In this document: positions 15,001 to 30,000 of the stretch, in pieces
How positions within the stretch are numbered: position 1 is the first letter of the stretch
Layout of the letters: every line of letters starts with the position of its first letter
Assembly (NCBI GenBank): GCA_965204215.1
Contig: CBDBDZ010000014.1
Span: 1,364,001-1,428,000 of the forward strand
Direction of reading: 5' to 3'
Source: CBDBDZ01 sp965204215
GTDB taxonomy: Bacteria > Pseudomonadota > Gammaproteobacteria > Pseudomonadales > GM7GCV1
DNA: 64,000 nucleotides
The notes under the pieces: generated by a model
Told to the model about the DNA's origin: nothing
The model's database searches: none
The model's input: only the letters and a program-made list of their open reading frames with translations
Position numbers and translations under genes: made by a program

Positions 15001-18000
15001 TCAGAGACAGGGATTATACGTTTTTCAACTAATAGGCTGTTATCGAATGACTTAACGGTATTTTATTCGTTAAGTGGTTTCAATACTGCAATAGAATCAC
15101 AAGATTATGTGTCTTTATCTGATAATATTGTGATATCAGGCGCTATGGGTAGCACAGAGACTTTGTTGGTGATAACCCCTGTAGATGATATGATAGCAGA
15201 AGGTCTTGAATCAATAGTGGTAAGTTTAGCCAGTACCAGTGAGCCAGCCACTGGAATTAGCTTAACTCTTAGCACCGATAGCGCTTTGGTTAATATTGAA
15301 GATAATGACACTGATTTGGCGATTGCAGTTATAGCTCAGGATGCAACGATTATTGAGGATAATGGGAATAGTGAATTTAATTTTACGTTAAATGATGGTG
15401 AATCATCTGCCAGTGATTTAACCATTTTTTATTCATTACTGGGAGGTGCCAGCTTATTGAATAATGACTTTCTTATTGCTCAAACTAACTCTATTGTTCT
15501 GCCTGCGCTTAGTAACTCTTTAACGATAGCAATTACTGCACTTTCTGATAATGTTGCTGGAGAGGAGACTGAAAGTGTCAATATCACCATTACAACGGTT
15601 AGCGGACTTCCAGCAGGAGTGACCATCAATACTGATGCTGGCAGTGATACAGTGGGAATTATTGATTCCGATATTAATGTGATAGGCACACTGACGTTAG
15701 TTGATGGCAGCGCGGCAGAAGCCAGTACACTCAACCCTTCGGTAGGCGACCCTGCCAGTTTTGGCTTTTCTCTGGATAGAGAGTTTGCACAAGATGTCAG
15801 TCTGAGTTATGTGCTTTCAGGTACAGCAGATTTAACCGATTTTACATCATCTGCAGCTAATCCTTTTACTATTCTAGCAGGCAGTTCAGTTATAGCCCTC
15901 AATTTTGAACCCTTTAGTGATGGTATTGGTGAAGGTTTAGAAAATCTGATTTTAACTTTAGATACTTTAACGGGTGCTCCATCTTCTGTTTTCATACAGT
16001 TTAATTTACCCATTTCACAACAATTCGATATTATTGATAACCCTGTTGAATCGGAGCTTATCGTCACATCCAATGCCTTGGCAGCTACAGTCAATGAAGC
16101 CGTAACCAATGTCGCGTTTGGCGTGCAATTGAGTAGCGCCCTTAATCAAACAATCACAGTTACTTATTCATTGGGAGGTACTGCGCAATCACCAGATGAC
16201 TATAACTCAGTGCCACTCTCGCTTCTTTTTCCTCCCAGAGTCAACACTCAAGTCCTTACACTAACATTGGTTGATGATAACCTGATTGAATTTGATGAAT
16301 CCATCGAGTTAATTTTAAGTACGGTAACGGGTTCACCTGCCTCTGTTACCCGTACAGTATCTACTGACAATTCGGTCATTGTTATTGAAGATAATGATAC
16401 CACTTTGACGGTTTCACTCAATTTGGCGGGTAATGATGCCAGCGCATCTGAAATAGGTACCATTGAAAATGGTAATTTTATTATTGTAGCGTCAAACCCG
16501 GCGGATTTTGACTACACCATTTTCTATTCATTATCAGGTAGCGCTTTGAATATAATGGATTACGCAACGCTGACGAACTCAGTCATCGTCAGCGTGGGTC
16601 AGGTTAACAGCACTATTGTGATTGATCCGCAAGATGATTTCATTGCAGAGGGTGATGAAACGATTGGTTTGAACCTGACAACCGTTATTGGTGTTATTAA
16701 TGGTGTTAGCGTTTTAATTTCAACGGTTGGAGATACTGTCGTCATTAGTGATGCAGACTTAAATTTAAACGTGAGTTTGCAACCGGCAATCGGTACAGGC
16801 AGTGAGGATAATGTGACAGCAGCCTATGCTATTGGTTTTGATGGTGATTTGGTTACAGTTTCCGATGTGATGGTAAGCTACACATTAAGTGGTTCAGCAG
16901 CCAATGGCTCTGATTATGTAGCAGTGTCTGGAACAACAGTGATACCAGCATTTACGAATCAATTGATATTTCCTGTTACCGTGATTGATGATTTTGTAGG
17001 CGAAGGCACTGAAAATGTTGTCGTCACTTTACTGAATGTCAGCTCATCAAACCTGCCAGCGGAGATTGTATTGGGTATTGGTTCATCGACTTTAATTCCT
17101 GCTATCGAGATACTGGATAACGATACCATTCTCCCTCTTCAGTTATTAACATTTGACATAGATGCTCAGGAAGAAAATGAGAACTCCGGCTCTTTTAGAA
17201 TACGCATAGGTAACAATGATAATACAACTCTGGCGAGTAGCTTAACCGTCGCTTATAGCGTATTTGGCAGCGCTGAAATTAATCAGGCTGACCCTGCAGA
17301 GGATGATTATGTCATAGACTTTGGCCCTGTGGTAATCCCCGCTGGTAACAATGATATATTGGTAGTCTTTACGCCTGTTGATGATGTTCGTCTGGTTGAA
17401 GGTAATGAAACTGTAGTGTTGCGATTGGTGTCGTCAGCTGGACAACCTGTAGGGGTATCGATTATTGAGAGTAGCGCCCCACAATCTATAGCCATTACAG
17501 AAAATGATACTAATGTGATAATTCTTTTGGATGTATTAGATGGCAGTGTTTCGGAGTCAGGACCTAACAATGGTTCATTTATATTCCAGACTAATAATGG
17601 TCAAAGCCTGGTTGATGATTCCGTTATCATTTTCTATTCGGTAGCAGGCAGTGCTGATAATGGAAGCGATTATATACAGATAGGCAACAGCGTTGTATTG
17701 CCTCGAAACTCGACATCTATTGTTCTTGCTATTGAAGTTATCAGTGGCGATAGTACGGTTGAAGGTGACGAAACCGTTGCTCTAATGCTTAACACCATTG
17801 TTACAACCGCTGCTGTTGTTATTGAAATTGATTCTGAATCTTCCGAAATTGTGATAGAGGATCAAGACGATACTATTAGTCTGGGTGTCAATACATTACA
17901 GGCTGATGCAATAGAAGGTGAAGGCTCCAATGGTATTTTCACTATTGCACTAGACGATGATTTAGTCTCTCAAGCACCGTTAATAATAGCTTACAGTCTG

Positions 18001-21000
18001 GTCGGCGAGGCCGTTAATGGTAGTGATTATAATCCAATAGGCAATACGATTGTACTGGGTTCGGAAGAAGCTTTTGTGCAAGTATCGATAGACGCCATAG
18101 CTGATTTTAGCGCAGAAGGTCTGGAAACAGTCAGCTTAATACTGACGACATTCAGTGGTTTCGCCCCCAACATTAATGCATCCATAAGCAGCGCTAATTC
18201 TGCTACCGTTAATATCATAGATAGTGATGCAACTGTTACCTTTTCTATTGTTGCATCCATCGTACAAGGCGATGAAAATTCATTGGGTATTAATATTCCC
18301 CAGTTTACGGTTTTTATTGCCGATAGCTTGGTGGTTGATGAAGCAACCCTGCTGGAATATAGAATTTCAGGTAGCGCTGATAATATCATTGATTATGAAT
18401 TGATTGGAACGAGCGTCGTTATTAATGCCAACAGCAATAACGCTTTGATAAGTATTCTGCCGATTAATGATAATGAAGCCGAAGGTGTAGAGAGTGTTGT
18501 TTTAACCCTGGTTACAGTTAGTGATATAGCAAGTGGTGTTAATGGTTTAATCAGCGCTACTACCGCAACAGCCAGCGTTATTATTAATGACGATGACGAT
18601 AATCTCCAGGCTTTTATTACTGCGCCTGATGCCATTGCAGAGGAATCAGGAAATACTACAGCTACCTTCAGAATCACATTAGGCGTTGACAATACAGTGA
18701 GTGATCCTGTAACTATTTCCTATTCGTTAATGGGCTCTGTGACAAATGCTCTGGATACTAACAATCTTACTTTACAACAATTAATTCCCGCGAATACCAA
18801 TTTTGTAGATATAGTGGTAACAGCAGTGGATGACAGTGTTTCTGAAGGCATCGAGACCTTGCAAATACAGCTAACCTCAATTAATGGCACGCCCGAGGGT
18901 GTCACGGTTTTTGTCACTACGCAAACCGCATTGATTACTATTATTGATAATGATCTTACTGTCAACCATTTTGTCACGGTTGCTAACAATCCTGCTTTTG
19001 AACAACCCAATAGTGCAGGGCAATTTAATCTGGTTTTAAGTAATCCATTTGAAGTGGATGTGGTTAGTCGTTTTTCATTGCTGGGTACTGCCCGTGTTAG
19101 TGATGACTATGCCACGCTTGCAATTACACAATTAATTAATGCAGCTACAACTCAGATCGAGCTTATTATTAGTCCTGTTGCGGATATCATTGCAGAGGGC
19201 ACAGAATCTGTACAATTGTCTCTGACGACTCTGGTAGGAGTACCCAAAGGCATCAGTATTACCATTCCTGCTACTTCAAGTCTGGGTACGATTGCTATTA
19301 TTGATGATCCGAATGATAGTCCTGTATCGGTGATTATTGAAGCGGTTGATGATCTGGCAAGTGAAACGCCAGGAAACGATGCTGAGTTTACAATCGCCCT
19401 TGACAGCGGCAGGTTAATTGGTACAACCATTACAGTGACTATCAGTTTAAGTGGTTCAGCTACTAATGGAGCTGATTACAATACATTAGCTACAACTGTA
19501 GTGTTGCCATTGGAATCGTCTTCTGTGAATGTGGCTATTGCCACGATTGACGATGTTTCAGCCGAAGGACAGGAGAACATAATCATCAGCATAGGTACTG
19601 TCATTGGGGTGCCAGCTGGCGTGGTTGCTGCTCTCAATGCCAACAGTTCAACCGTTAACATTTTTATTGACGATAACGACAATATTTTGGATTTTGGGTT
19701 TGCCGCTACAGATAATGTCGCATCAGAAGTTGGTGGTGATTTTGGCATTTTCCAAATTGCTATTAGGGGGTCCGCTATTCCTCAGGACAACCTGATATTT
19801 AGTTATATCATTGGTGGCAGCGCCAGGAACGCAGATGATTATAGCAGGATAGGAACAACAGTATTGTATCCATCTGGTAGCAGTTTTGTTAATATTAATA
19901 TACAGCCGTTATCTGATAACGTGAGTGAAGGTGTTGAGTCGATATCCATCACTTTAGTTACGGTGACAGGTGCTGCAGAGGGTATTATGATTAGCTTTGA
20001 TTCTCAGACAGAAGTTGTTGCCATTAATGATGACCCGGATGATTTGAATATCACTATCGATTTTTCTGTCAGTAACCCCAATGCTTCAGAAGCTAATTTA
20101 ACGACCGCTACTTATAGTATTACGATGAATCGATTGCTGAGCACTGAGTTGAGTGTTGATTACTCATTGGCAGGTAGTGCTGCAAGTGGTATTGACTACC
20201 AAAGTTTTGACAGACCTATTATTGTACCAATGGAAACCAGCCGTTTTATTCTGGTAGTAACGCCTGTTGAGGATAATCTGATTGAGGTGGACGAAACCAT
20301 TGTGATACAAAACGTAACCTATAGCGGAATACCCAGAGGTGTTACTGCATTTTTCACTTCATCGGGCTTATTGTCAAGTATTGCAGATAATGATGATCTG
20401 TTAGCGGTTACATCATTATCACTGGATTCAACCATTAGTGAAGCAGGTGCTATTGCTGGTAATTTTGCAATTACTCTCAATTCCGGTTTATCAAAAGACA
20501 TTACAGTTGAATACACTTTTGCAGGTGCTGCTACAGCTAATCAGGATTTCAATGTTAACGCTACCACTGTATTAGTCAGTGCGGGATTGACGAATGTACA
20601 GCTACCAATAGCACCTTTGGATGATAACCTTATCGAAGCAGATGAAAATGTGATATTGGATTTAGTTAGCGTATCGGGAGTAGCATCTGATGTCACTGTC
20701 ACTATTTCCAGTGTCAACCCTCAACTGATTATTATTGATGACGACCAAGCGTTGACTATTACGTTTAGTGTTAATGATATAACGGCTAGTGAATCGGGAG
20801 ATACTGCCAGTTTTGCAATATCGTTAAGCAACCCTGTCAACAATGATGTTACCATATACTACAGTATCGCAGGCACTGCACTTGAAGGTGTTGACTATCA
20901 GCCTATTGGCAATACGTTAGTCATTCCTTCGAGCACTACAATGGAATTAATTGTAATAGATCCCCTTGCCGATGCCTTGGGTGATGGTATGGAAAATGTG

Positions 21001-24000
21001 AGTATTAATCTTACATCGGTCACAGGAATCAGCTCTGATATATCCCTTGGTCTGGACACCAGTTCCGAGCAAATAACCATACTTGACAGTTTAATTTCAT
21101 TGAGATCGGTCACTATTGATAACCTTGTATCGGAGCTTGCGGATAATACGGCGCTGGTATCATTTATATTGGATCAATCCTTATCGAGTGTCAATCTCAT
21201 TGTGTCTTACACGATTACAGGCACAGCTGTAAATGGTACCGATTACACGTTATTGCCTGGTACTATTGCGATTCCCCCATCAAGTACTCAAGTTGATTTA
21301 ATCATTGCAGGTATAGGCGATAATGATATTGAAGGCACTGAGACAATTGGTTTAATGATCACCTCCCATAATGGAGCATCCCAAGGAGCCAATATTCAGC
21401 TTGATAGCACTTTTGAATTACTAACGCTACTTGATACAACAGTACTGACATTGAACGCTGTTGCAGACGATGAACTTGCCGCTGAAATTAATAATAATCC
21501 GGGTATTTTCAATATACAAATTGATCAGTCTCGTCTGGCACCATCGGATTTGACGGTTGTATACTCGCTGATTGGAACTGCACAAAATGGTGTTGACTAT
21601 AATTTGATTGGCACTACTCTACTATTGAGGCAAAGTGCAAATGCAACTTCTCTGGAAATTAGACCCATCACTGACAACCTTAATGAAGGCAACGAGACAA
21701 TTGGTTTGCAATTGAGCAGTTTGATTGGTGCCCCAGACGGTTCCAACATTAATATTAGCACTACAGTGGCAATTATCACCATTATTGACAGTACGATGAT
21801 AGAATTGTCAGTAGTAGCTACCGACAATAGTGCTTCTGAAAATTCACTGAGCGAGGAAGGGCAGTTTAGTATTCAGGTTGACGAGGCGATACCATCAGAA
21901 TTGGTGGTTATCTATACTGTTAGAGGCACAGCCAGTAATGGTGTTGACTATGAGTTACTGGATGATAGAGTCACTATTTTGGAAAATGAACGCTCAGCCG
22001 TTATTACTGTTAATCCTATTGTTGATGACCTGGTTGAAGGTACTGAGAGTATTACTATCAGTGATTTAACGCTGGCCTCAGTACCTTTGGGAGTTAGTGC
22101 TGCGATTAGCACTGGTTCCGATTCAGCGGTGGTAGATTTGTTTGATGCTCCCGTGGCACTATCCGTTTTCAGAACCGGTGGTACTACACAAGCCTCTGAG
22201 TCTCCGAGAGCAAATACGTTCTTTTTTGAATTGAGCGGCGCTTTGGACAATAATTTAATTGTGACTTACAGCATCACTGGCAGTGCGTTAAATGGCATTG
22301 ATTATAGACAGATACCTTATACCATTGTTATTGGTAATAGTGCACTGCAATCAGCAGAGGTTTCAATACTGCCTTTATCTGATGACATTATTGAAGGAGC
22401 AGAGTCGGTAGTGATTACCATCTTGTCGACATCTTCGCCACAACCCTCTGGTGTGCAAATTGATTTCAGTATAACGTCAACTGAAATAGTCATTGCAGAT
22501 GAGGATGTTAATGAAACGTTGACGATTATTGCTAACTCGGCCACTATTGACGAAGATAATGGTACAGCTACATTTGAAATCAGAGCAGGTAAAATAAGTG
22601 TACTACCGCTAACGGTTGTATACACTGCTAATGGAATTGCAGGTGGAGCGACTTTAAATGCTGACTATTTGATTGATACAGGTCCCGTTGTGATACCGGC
22701 TAACAGCACACAGGCTTTCATTGTTGTGACGGCGATAAGCGATTTTAATGTGGAAGATGATGAGACTATACAGGTTTCCATTGGTGCTGTATCAGGGCAG
22801 CCAGATGGCGTTACCTACTCGCAGGTACAACAATCAGCTCAAATGGTCATTATTAACGACCTTGAATTAATCGTCTCTATTGACAGTTTTGATGCGACAG
22901 CTTCTGAGCTACCTGTCCAAAACGGCAGGTTTGTTTTAGCTATCGAAAATGGGTTGATCACAGATTTCAATACGCTTGTGACCTATAGCATTACAGGTTC
23001 AGCCAGCCCAGGTGATTATGTGTCTATTGCCAATACAGCTATCATTTTGGCAGGCACGACTTCAGTTAATGTTATTATTACACCGATTAATGATACTTTA
23101 TCAGAGGGTGTTGAATTTGTACGTATTGATTTGGTAAGTGCTGAACTCTCCAACGCAGTGCCAGTTTTAATTGGAGCAACTAATACGGCTACAATGATTA
23201 TTGAAGATGGCCAGCAAGCGTTATCGATTGGACTGAATACAACGGTACCAAGTCTCAATGAAACGAGTGTGGTTAATTCTGGCAATGTTCAAGTCGTGCT
23301 CGACAACCCTGTTGCAACCGACATATTATTTAGTTACACCTTGCGAGGAACTGCTACAGCAGGGGTTGACTATCAAGCGTTATCAGGCACTGGCGCTATT
23401 CCCAGCGGCAACACTTCCATCGATTTGCTTTTTGTTCCGGTTATTAATGATTTGCTGACGGAAGGTACAGAAAGCATTGTTGTAGTACTGACAGCGTTTA
23501 CAGGGGAACCCACAGGAGTATCATTGACGGCTGCTGTTACTGAAACTTTATTAACTATCATTGATGCCGACCTCAATGTAACAATTAACACGACAGTTAA
23601 TGATTTCACTGCATCCGAACCGGCTTTAGCAAATGACACTGCATCGTTTACCCTATCCCTGAATAGAAATATCGTTAATCCCGTTACGGTATCTCTGAGT
23701 ATAGGCGGCAGCGCTCAAAATGGTACGGACTATGTGGCATTGCCTACTACATTGGTGATACCGCAGCGAACTCAAATTTTGACATTGACTATTAATGCCT
23801 TGGATGATGTGGTCAATGAAATTAATGGGGAAAGTATCACTATTGATATTGTTACTGTGACCAATGCTCCTGATGAGGCCATTATTACTATAGTAAATAA
23901 TGATGATGCTATCAATATTCTGGATGACCCTGCAGACTCGCAACTTGTTTTTGATGTTGATATTCAAGACACTCAAATTAATGAGGTTGGTTCGCCTGAT

Positions 24001-27000
24001 AGTACTTCGGTGACCTTTTCCATAAGCTCAATCTTCAGTACGACATTGACATTGTATTATTCGTTACAAGGAAACGCTGATAATGGACTGGATTACGAGC
24101 TTATACCTACTACTGTTGTGTTCCCGGCAGGTAGTACTTCACAGTTTTTAATCATTACAAGCATTGATGACAATCTTATTGAAAACATTCAAGAGCAGTT
24201 AATCATTAGTCTTGATACAGTAGTGGGGACTCCTGTTGGAACGGTTGTCTCTTTTGATACGGATCAGACTCTTAATATTATGAGTAATGAAACGAGTGTC
24301 GCATTAAATTTGAGTGTTGTCGATGCGACAGCAACCGAAGATTTAATTGACAATGCGGTGTATCGTATAGCTACTGATGGGTCTATAGCATTTGATGATC
24401 CTATTTTGCTAACTTATACATTATCTGGAAGTGCGAGCAATAGTTTTGATTATTCTGCATTAATTGGCAGGTTGTTATTCCCTGCTAAAACCACTTTTAC
24501 AGACATTAGCATTGTACCAATCAGTGATACTATTGGTGAAGGTGATGAAACGGTGGTACTCCAGCTGACTTCAATTGCGACTCCGCCTGCAGGCACTACT
24601 GTCACTTTAGGCACAAACAGTGAAAGTATAAGGATACTGGATGAGGACACAGCCATTGCACTAGAGCTAATTGTATCCGATAGTACAGCGATTGAAGGTG
24701 GCATTGGCCGTGATGGGCAGATAGCCATTTTGTATCGCTTTATCGATAACAGTGTTTTGAGTACAGCCTATACCGTTTCCTATACTCCTGGTGATAATCT
24801 TGTGTTTGCCGATAGCACGGATTTTACGAATTTAGGTACGCAAATAGTGATACCTGCCAATAGTAATGGGAGTACTCTCACTATTACTACCTTTAACGAT
24901 TTCATTTTTGAAGGGAATGAAACATTGCAACTGAATTTGAATACTCAAAGCGGGGCTCCTTCTGGTGTCGCTGTGTCGTTTAGTAATGTAAGCGTAAATG
25001 TATTCATTATTGAAGACGATACAGAGCTCAGCATTATTGCAAGAACCCTTGATGCGACAGCCTCCGAGTCAGATTCAGACCAAGGTCTCTATCAATTTGA
25101 ACTCATTGGTCCTGTTGGTTTGGCCAATTACACCTTAAAGTTTGATGCGCAATTGCAATTGCAGCTCAACCCATCTAATTCAGCGCTGAATAATCTCGAT
25201 TTTAATGGCATCAATTTGAATCAGACTTTATTGGCGCTACCTGTCAATAGTCCTACATTCCTGGATGTTCCCCTTGTAGTGATAGACGATAATGTGGTTG
25301 GAGAAAGTGTTGAAACAGTAGAATTGACCATTGCAACAGTAACAGGAGTGCCTTCTGGAATTAATATCAATCTGGTTACGGATAGTAGTGCACCGCCTAC
25401 AGTATCTATTTTGGATAATGACAGTACGATTACCATTACTCTTAATATTTTGGATGCGGATAACCAGGCACAGGAAAATGCAGTTTCACCGCTTAATGAG
25501 GCTCCATTTGAAATTGCAATTGATAGTGACCTGCAATTGCAGGTGCCTTTGACCATTTTTTATTCCATTGAAGGTACGGCAATAGATGGTAATGACTATG
25601 TTTCTCTTGTCAACCCATTGGTTATTCAACCTGGCAATGGGTCGGTTACTGAAACGATTACAGTCACTGATGACTTTATTGCAGAAGGCACTGAGTCCGT
25701 TATTTTGGGTCTGAGCAGGGTTCTCAATTCATCAAGTGACTTCTCGGTAAGTTTTAATCAGCAAACATCCACCATTACGATTAATGATGATGATACCTCT
25801 GTAAATATTTTTATTAATGCAATAGATAACAGCGCCAGTGAAAGCAGTCTTTCAGGTTCTGATAGCGTTGCCGCTTTTGTATTCGGGATTGATTCTGGCC
25901 TGGTAGTGGCAACAGACATTACGCTTAATTATCAAATTGGTGGTACTGCGAGCAATGGTGATGACTATGAAAGTATAGGCACTACTATTGTTATTCCGGC
26001 TAATACGACAGCAGCGGTGTTAAATATCACTGCTTTGGACGACAATATTGGCGAAGGGAATGAGCAGCTGGCTTTAACTTTGAGTAATGCTGTCAATGGT
26101 GCTCCAGCCGGCGTTAATTTTGGCATAGTAGCTTCAAGTAACAGTGCTATTGTCAGCTTGATAGATGATGACATCAATCTGGGCATTAGTATTATAGCGA
26201 CAGATAACAGTGCAACAGAGGCGACGCCATCGATACAGACGGGTCAATACAACATAGCAGTCAGTGGCGGTAATGTTTTAACCAGTGACCTGACTGTTTT
26301 TTACAGTATTGCTGGTACGGCTGATAATATTTCAGATTATACAAGTATTAACAATTTTGTGGTTATTAACCAAAATACGAATAACGCAACTATTACCATA
26401 GAGCCTGTTGACGATACAGTGACTGAAGGTCTGGAAACTGTTGTGATTATACTGCAAAGCACAAACGGAGCGCCCACTGGCGTGAGTATTGACATTAGCA
26501 GTTCTCAACAATTTGATACAATCGATTTGTTCGATAACGATACGGTATTGAATTTAATGATCGAAGCAATTGATGCTACTGCCAGTGAAATTGCTACTAA
26601 TTCAGGCGCTTATCAATTTTCGTTGGCTAGTAATGCGGTGATTGTACAGCCCATCACTTTAGCTTATACGTTAGGCGGTAGTGCAAAAGTTGGTGTTGAC
26701 TATGTTCAAATAGCAACCACCATAGAGCTTCCTGCAAATGCTAACTCAATCACATTAACGCTTGCACCTTTAAGCGATACAATTGCTGAAGGCAATGAAC
26801 AGGTTTTATTATCTTCGCTGGATTCTGGTAACTTTACCAATGTTCCATTCGGCATAACCCTTAATGTACCGACATCGAGTAGTGTTATCATTATTGAAGA
26901 TGAAGATGTCAATGTCGAATTATCTGTCTCCAGCAATATTGCGAGTGCTGTAGAACCGAATGAAGCAGGTGAATTTACTATTGACACAGGGCCCTTATCA

Positions 27001-30000
27001 TTCGCTACTGATGTGAATATTGCTTACCTTCTCAGCGGTAGCGCAATTGATGGCATTGACTACAGTACGATTACCAGCAATGTCGTGTTGAGTGAAGGCA
27101 ATAATAGCATTACCATCAGTATCAGTCCTCTGGATGATAATATTGCCGAAGGTAGCGAAAGTGTTCGCATTACATTGTTAACCACGGCTAACACAGGAGT
27201 GAGTGGTCAAGCGCCTGAAATTACTGTTAATCGCAGTAGCACGAGCCATCAGGCAGATGTACTTATTCAGGATGATTCCAACGAATTATCCGTTAATGTT
27301 GGTATCAGAAGATTTGATGCTACCGCTAGTGAAAATACTGTTGTCAATTCTGGTTCATACCAAATATTTGTCGATAATAATACTGTTTTTGCCGACGATG
27401 TGGTTATTGCATTTACTACGGGAGGCGATGCCATTGAAGGAACCGACTATAATATGATTGGTACAACAACATTGTTACCTGCACAAACATCAAATCGGTT
27501 GTTGTTTATTTCACCCATTGACGACATTCTTGCCGAAGGCGCTGAAAGCACGGTGGTTATGCTAACTACTGTGACAGGTCAGGCATCTGCTGTCACTGTG
27601 AATTTGACGAGCGCGTCTGCAAGTATTGATATTCTTGACAATGACGATGAAGTTGCACTATTTATCAGTATCGAAGATGCAACAGCAGCAGAAGGGCGCA
27701 GTATAGCCCCTGTTGTTATTGCAGAGCCAGCAACATTCCGGTTTAATCTATCCAATCCCATGCTGACAAACCTGACGGTTGTGTATAGTGTCGAATCTAT
27801 TTCTACCGCCATACGGGACGTTGACTATAGGATTTTAATTGATAATATCCTGACAGTGAATAATGAAATTATTATCGCTGCAAATACCACATTCAGAGAC
27901 TTGACTATCAGCCCTTCTACTGATGAAGGAGGTTCAGAAGGTACGGAAAATGTTGTGTTGTCAGTCGATAGTTTCCGTGGAGAACAATCGGCAATAACAA
28001 TATTGCCTAATGACGCTAGTGAACAAATATTAATATTTGATGCTGATAATATCAGCGGTGTTTCATTAATTGGTCTGGATACGACTGCAACGGAGCCCAA
28101 TGGCATTGATGCTGATGGTGATTCTGCCACTTTGCGATTTACACTTGATGTCAGTCAAACACAACCAGTTACCATTTTCTACTCGATAATCGCAACAGCT
28201 ACTGACGCTGATGACTATGTAAGCCTTTCGAATAGTGTGATTCTTAATCCTTCAGTAACGCAACTGGATTTATTGATTGTACCGATTGCCGATGATTTGA
28301 TTGAAGGGCTTGAAACCATTAATGTGACATTAAATACGGTAAGAAGTACCGGCTCAACGATGTTTAATATCAATAGTGGTTTGCAAACAGCAGCTATTGA
28401 TATTTTTGATGCTGATACTATTTTAGATGTGACACAAAACGTATCTGATGGCATTGCCTCTGAATTAGGACCCGATGCGGGTGCATTCAGCATCGCATTA
28501 AACTTGCCTACGGTTAATCCTGTCACGGTATTTTATAACTTGCCGCAAATAGCGCGGGCTACTGCTGGTATTGACTATATTGATGTGCCACGGAGTCAAA
28601 TCATTGCTGCCGGCAGTACATTGACAGTTATCACCATCACTCCCATTGCTCCAGATAACCTTGCCGAAGGTGACGAGCAAGTAGAACTACTGGTAACCTC
28701 GGCCACAGGCGCCCCAATTGGTACTACGGTTACTGTTCCCGTTTTACCCAATTTATTGACAATTAATGATAATCCCAACGATGCAGAAATCATTGTCAGT
28801 GTAGTTGTTGATGACGCCAGTGGCTCTGAAGATGCTAACAATACGGTCTCATTTAATCTGTTACTTGACAATCCGAGTCGTACCAATTTAATTCTGGAAT
28901 ACACCTTTGGCGGAACTGCCATGGGTTTGGGTGTTGATTTTAATCATATTGCTACACAGGTGCTCATACCCACAGGTTCAACCCTTGCCAGGGTTGTTAT
29001 TACGCCCTTTGTGGATGATGTTGCAGAAGGTGATGAATCGGTAGCACTGAGTGTTATCACCACTTCAGGTGAACCAGCCGGTGTGCGCTCGATCATCGCC
29101 GTTTCACTAAATAATGAAGCTATCATTGTCGACTCAACCTCAGACACTAGTGTTCAATTATCCATTGTTGCGATTGATAATAGTGCGGCGGAGGCTACTC
29201 TTGATACAGGCGAACTCCAGATCGGTTTAGCACGTCCTGTGTCAAGGGATGTCACACTGGATGTTAGTGTGATAGGTTCAACAGGTCTGACAGCATCTGA
29301 TTTTGAAGCCTTGCCATCCCGGGTAATACTACCAGCCGGGTTAACCACTACCAGCCTTATTGTGACGCCTGTTGATGATACAGTAGGCCCTGAGGGTAAT
29401 GAAACCTTATCGCTTTCAATAGATGCATTCAGTGGGCAACCTTCAGGGGTTACCTTACTGCCACCAACAACTTTTGATTCAATTACTATAATTGATGACG
29501 ATGCAGTGATCATGGTGTTAATTGATGCGGTTGATGAAAATGCCTCTGAGACTAACAATGCTGGGTCATTTGAAATATCGCTAACGCAAACACCATCCAA
29601 TACCGATACTGTTTTTGTCAGCTTTAGCCTATCGGGTAGTGCGACTCCTGATAGCGACTATATTGCTATTCCAATAACCAATATCACATTTAATAGCAGT
29701 TTCACATCAACCATGTTTGTTATTACGCCAATTGATGATTTGGTTGCAGGTGAAGGTCGAGAAAATGTCATACTGACTTTGGTGACAGCAAGTGGCTCTA
29801 ATGCTGGTAGCGTTGTAATCTTTGGCGCCGTAACGGTCCAGAGTGTTGATATTACAGATAACGATACCACCTTGAATGTCCAATTAATCACTGCTGATGC
29901 CAGTGTTTCTGAAAGCAATGGCGATACAGGTTTATTCAGGATTACTATGGATCGAGTTGTGGAAAGCGCCATAACCTTGAATCATTTGATTACTGGCAGT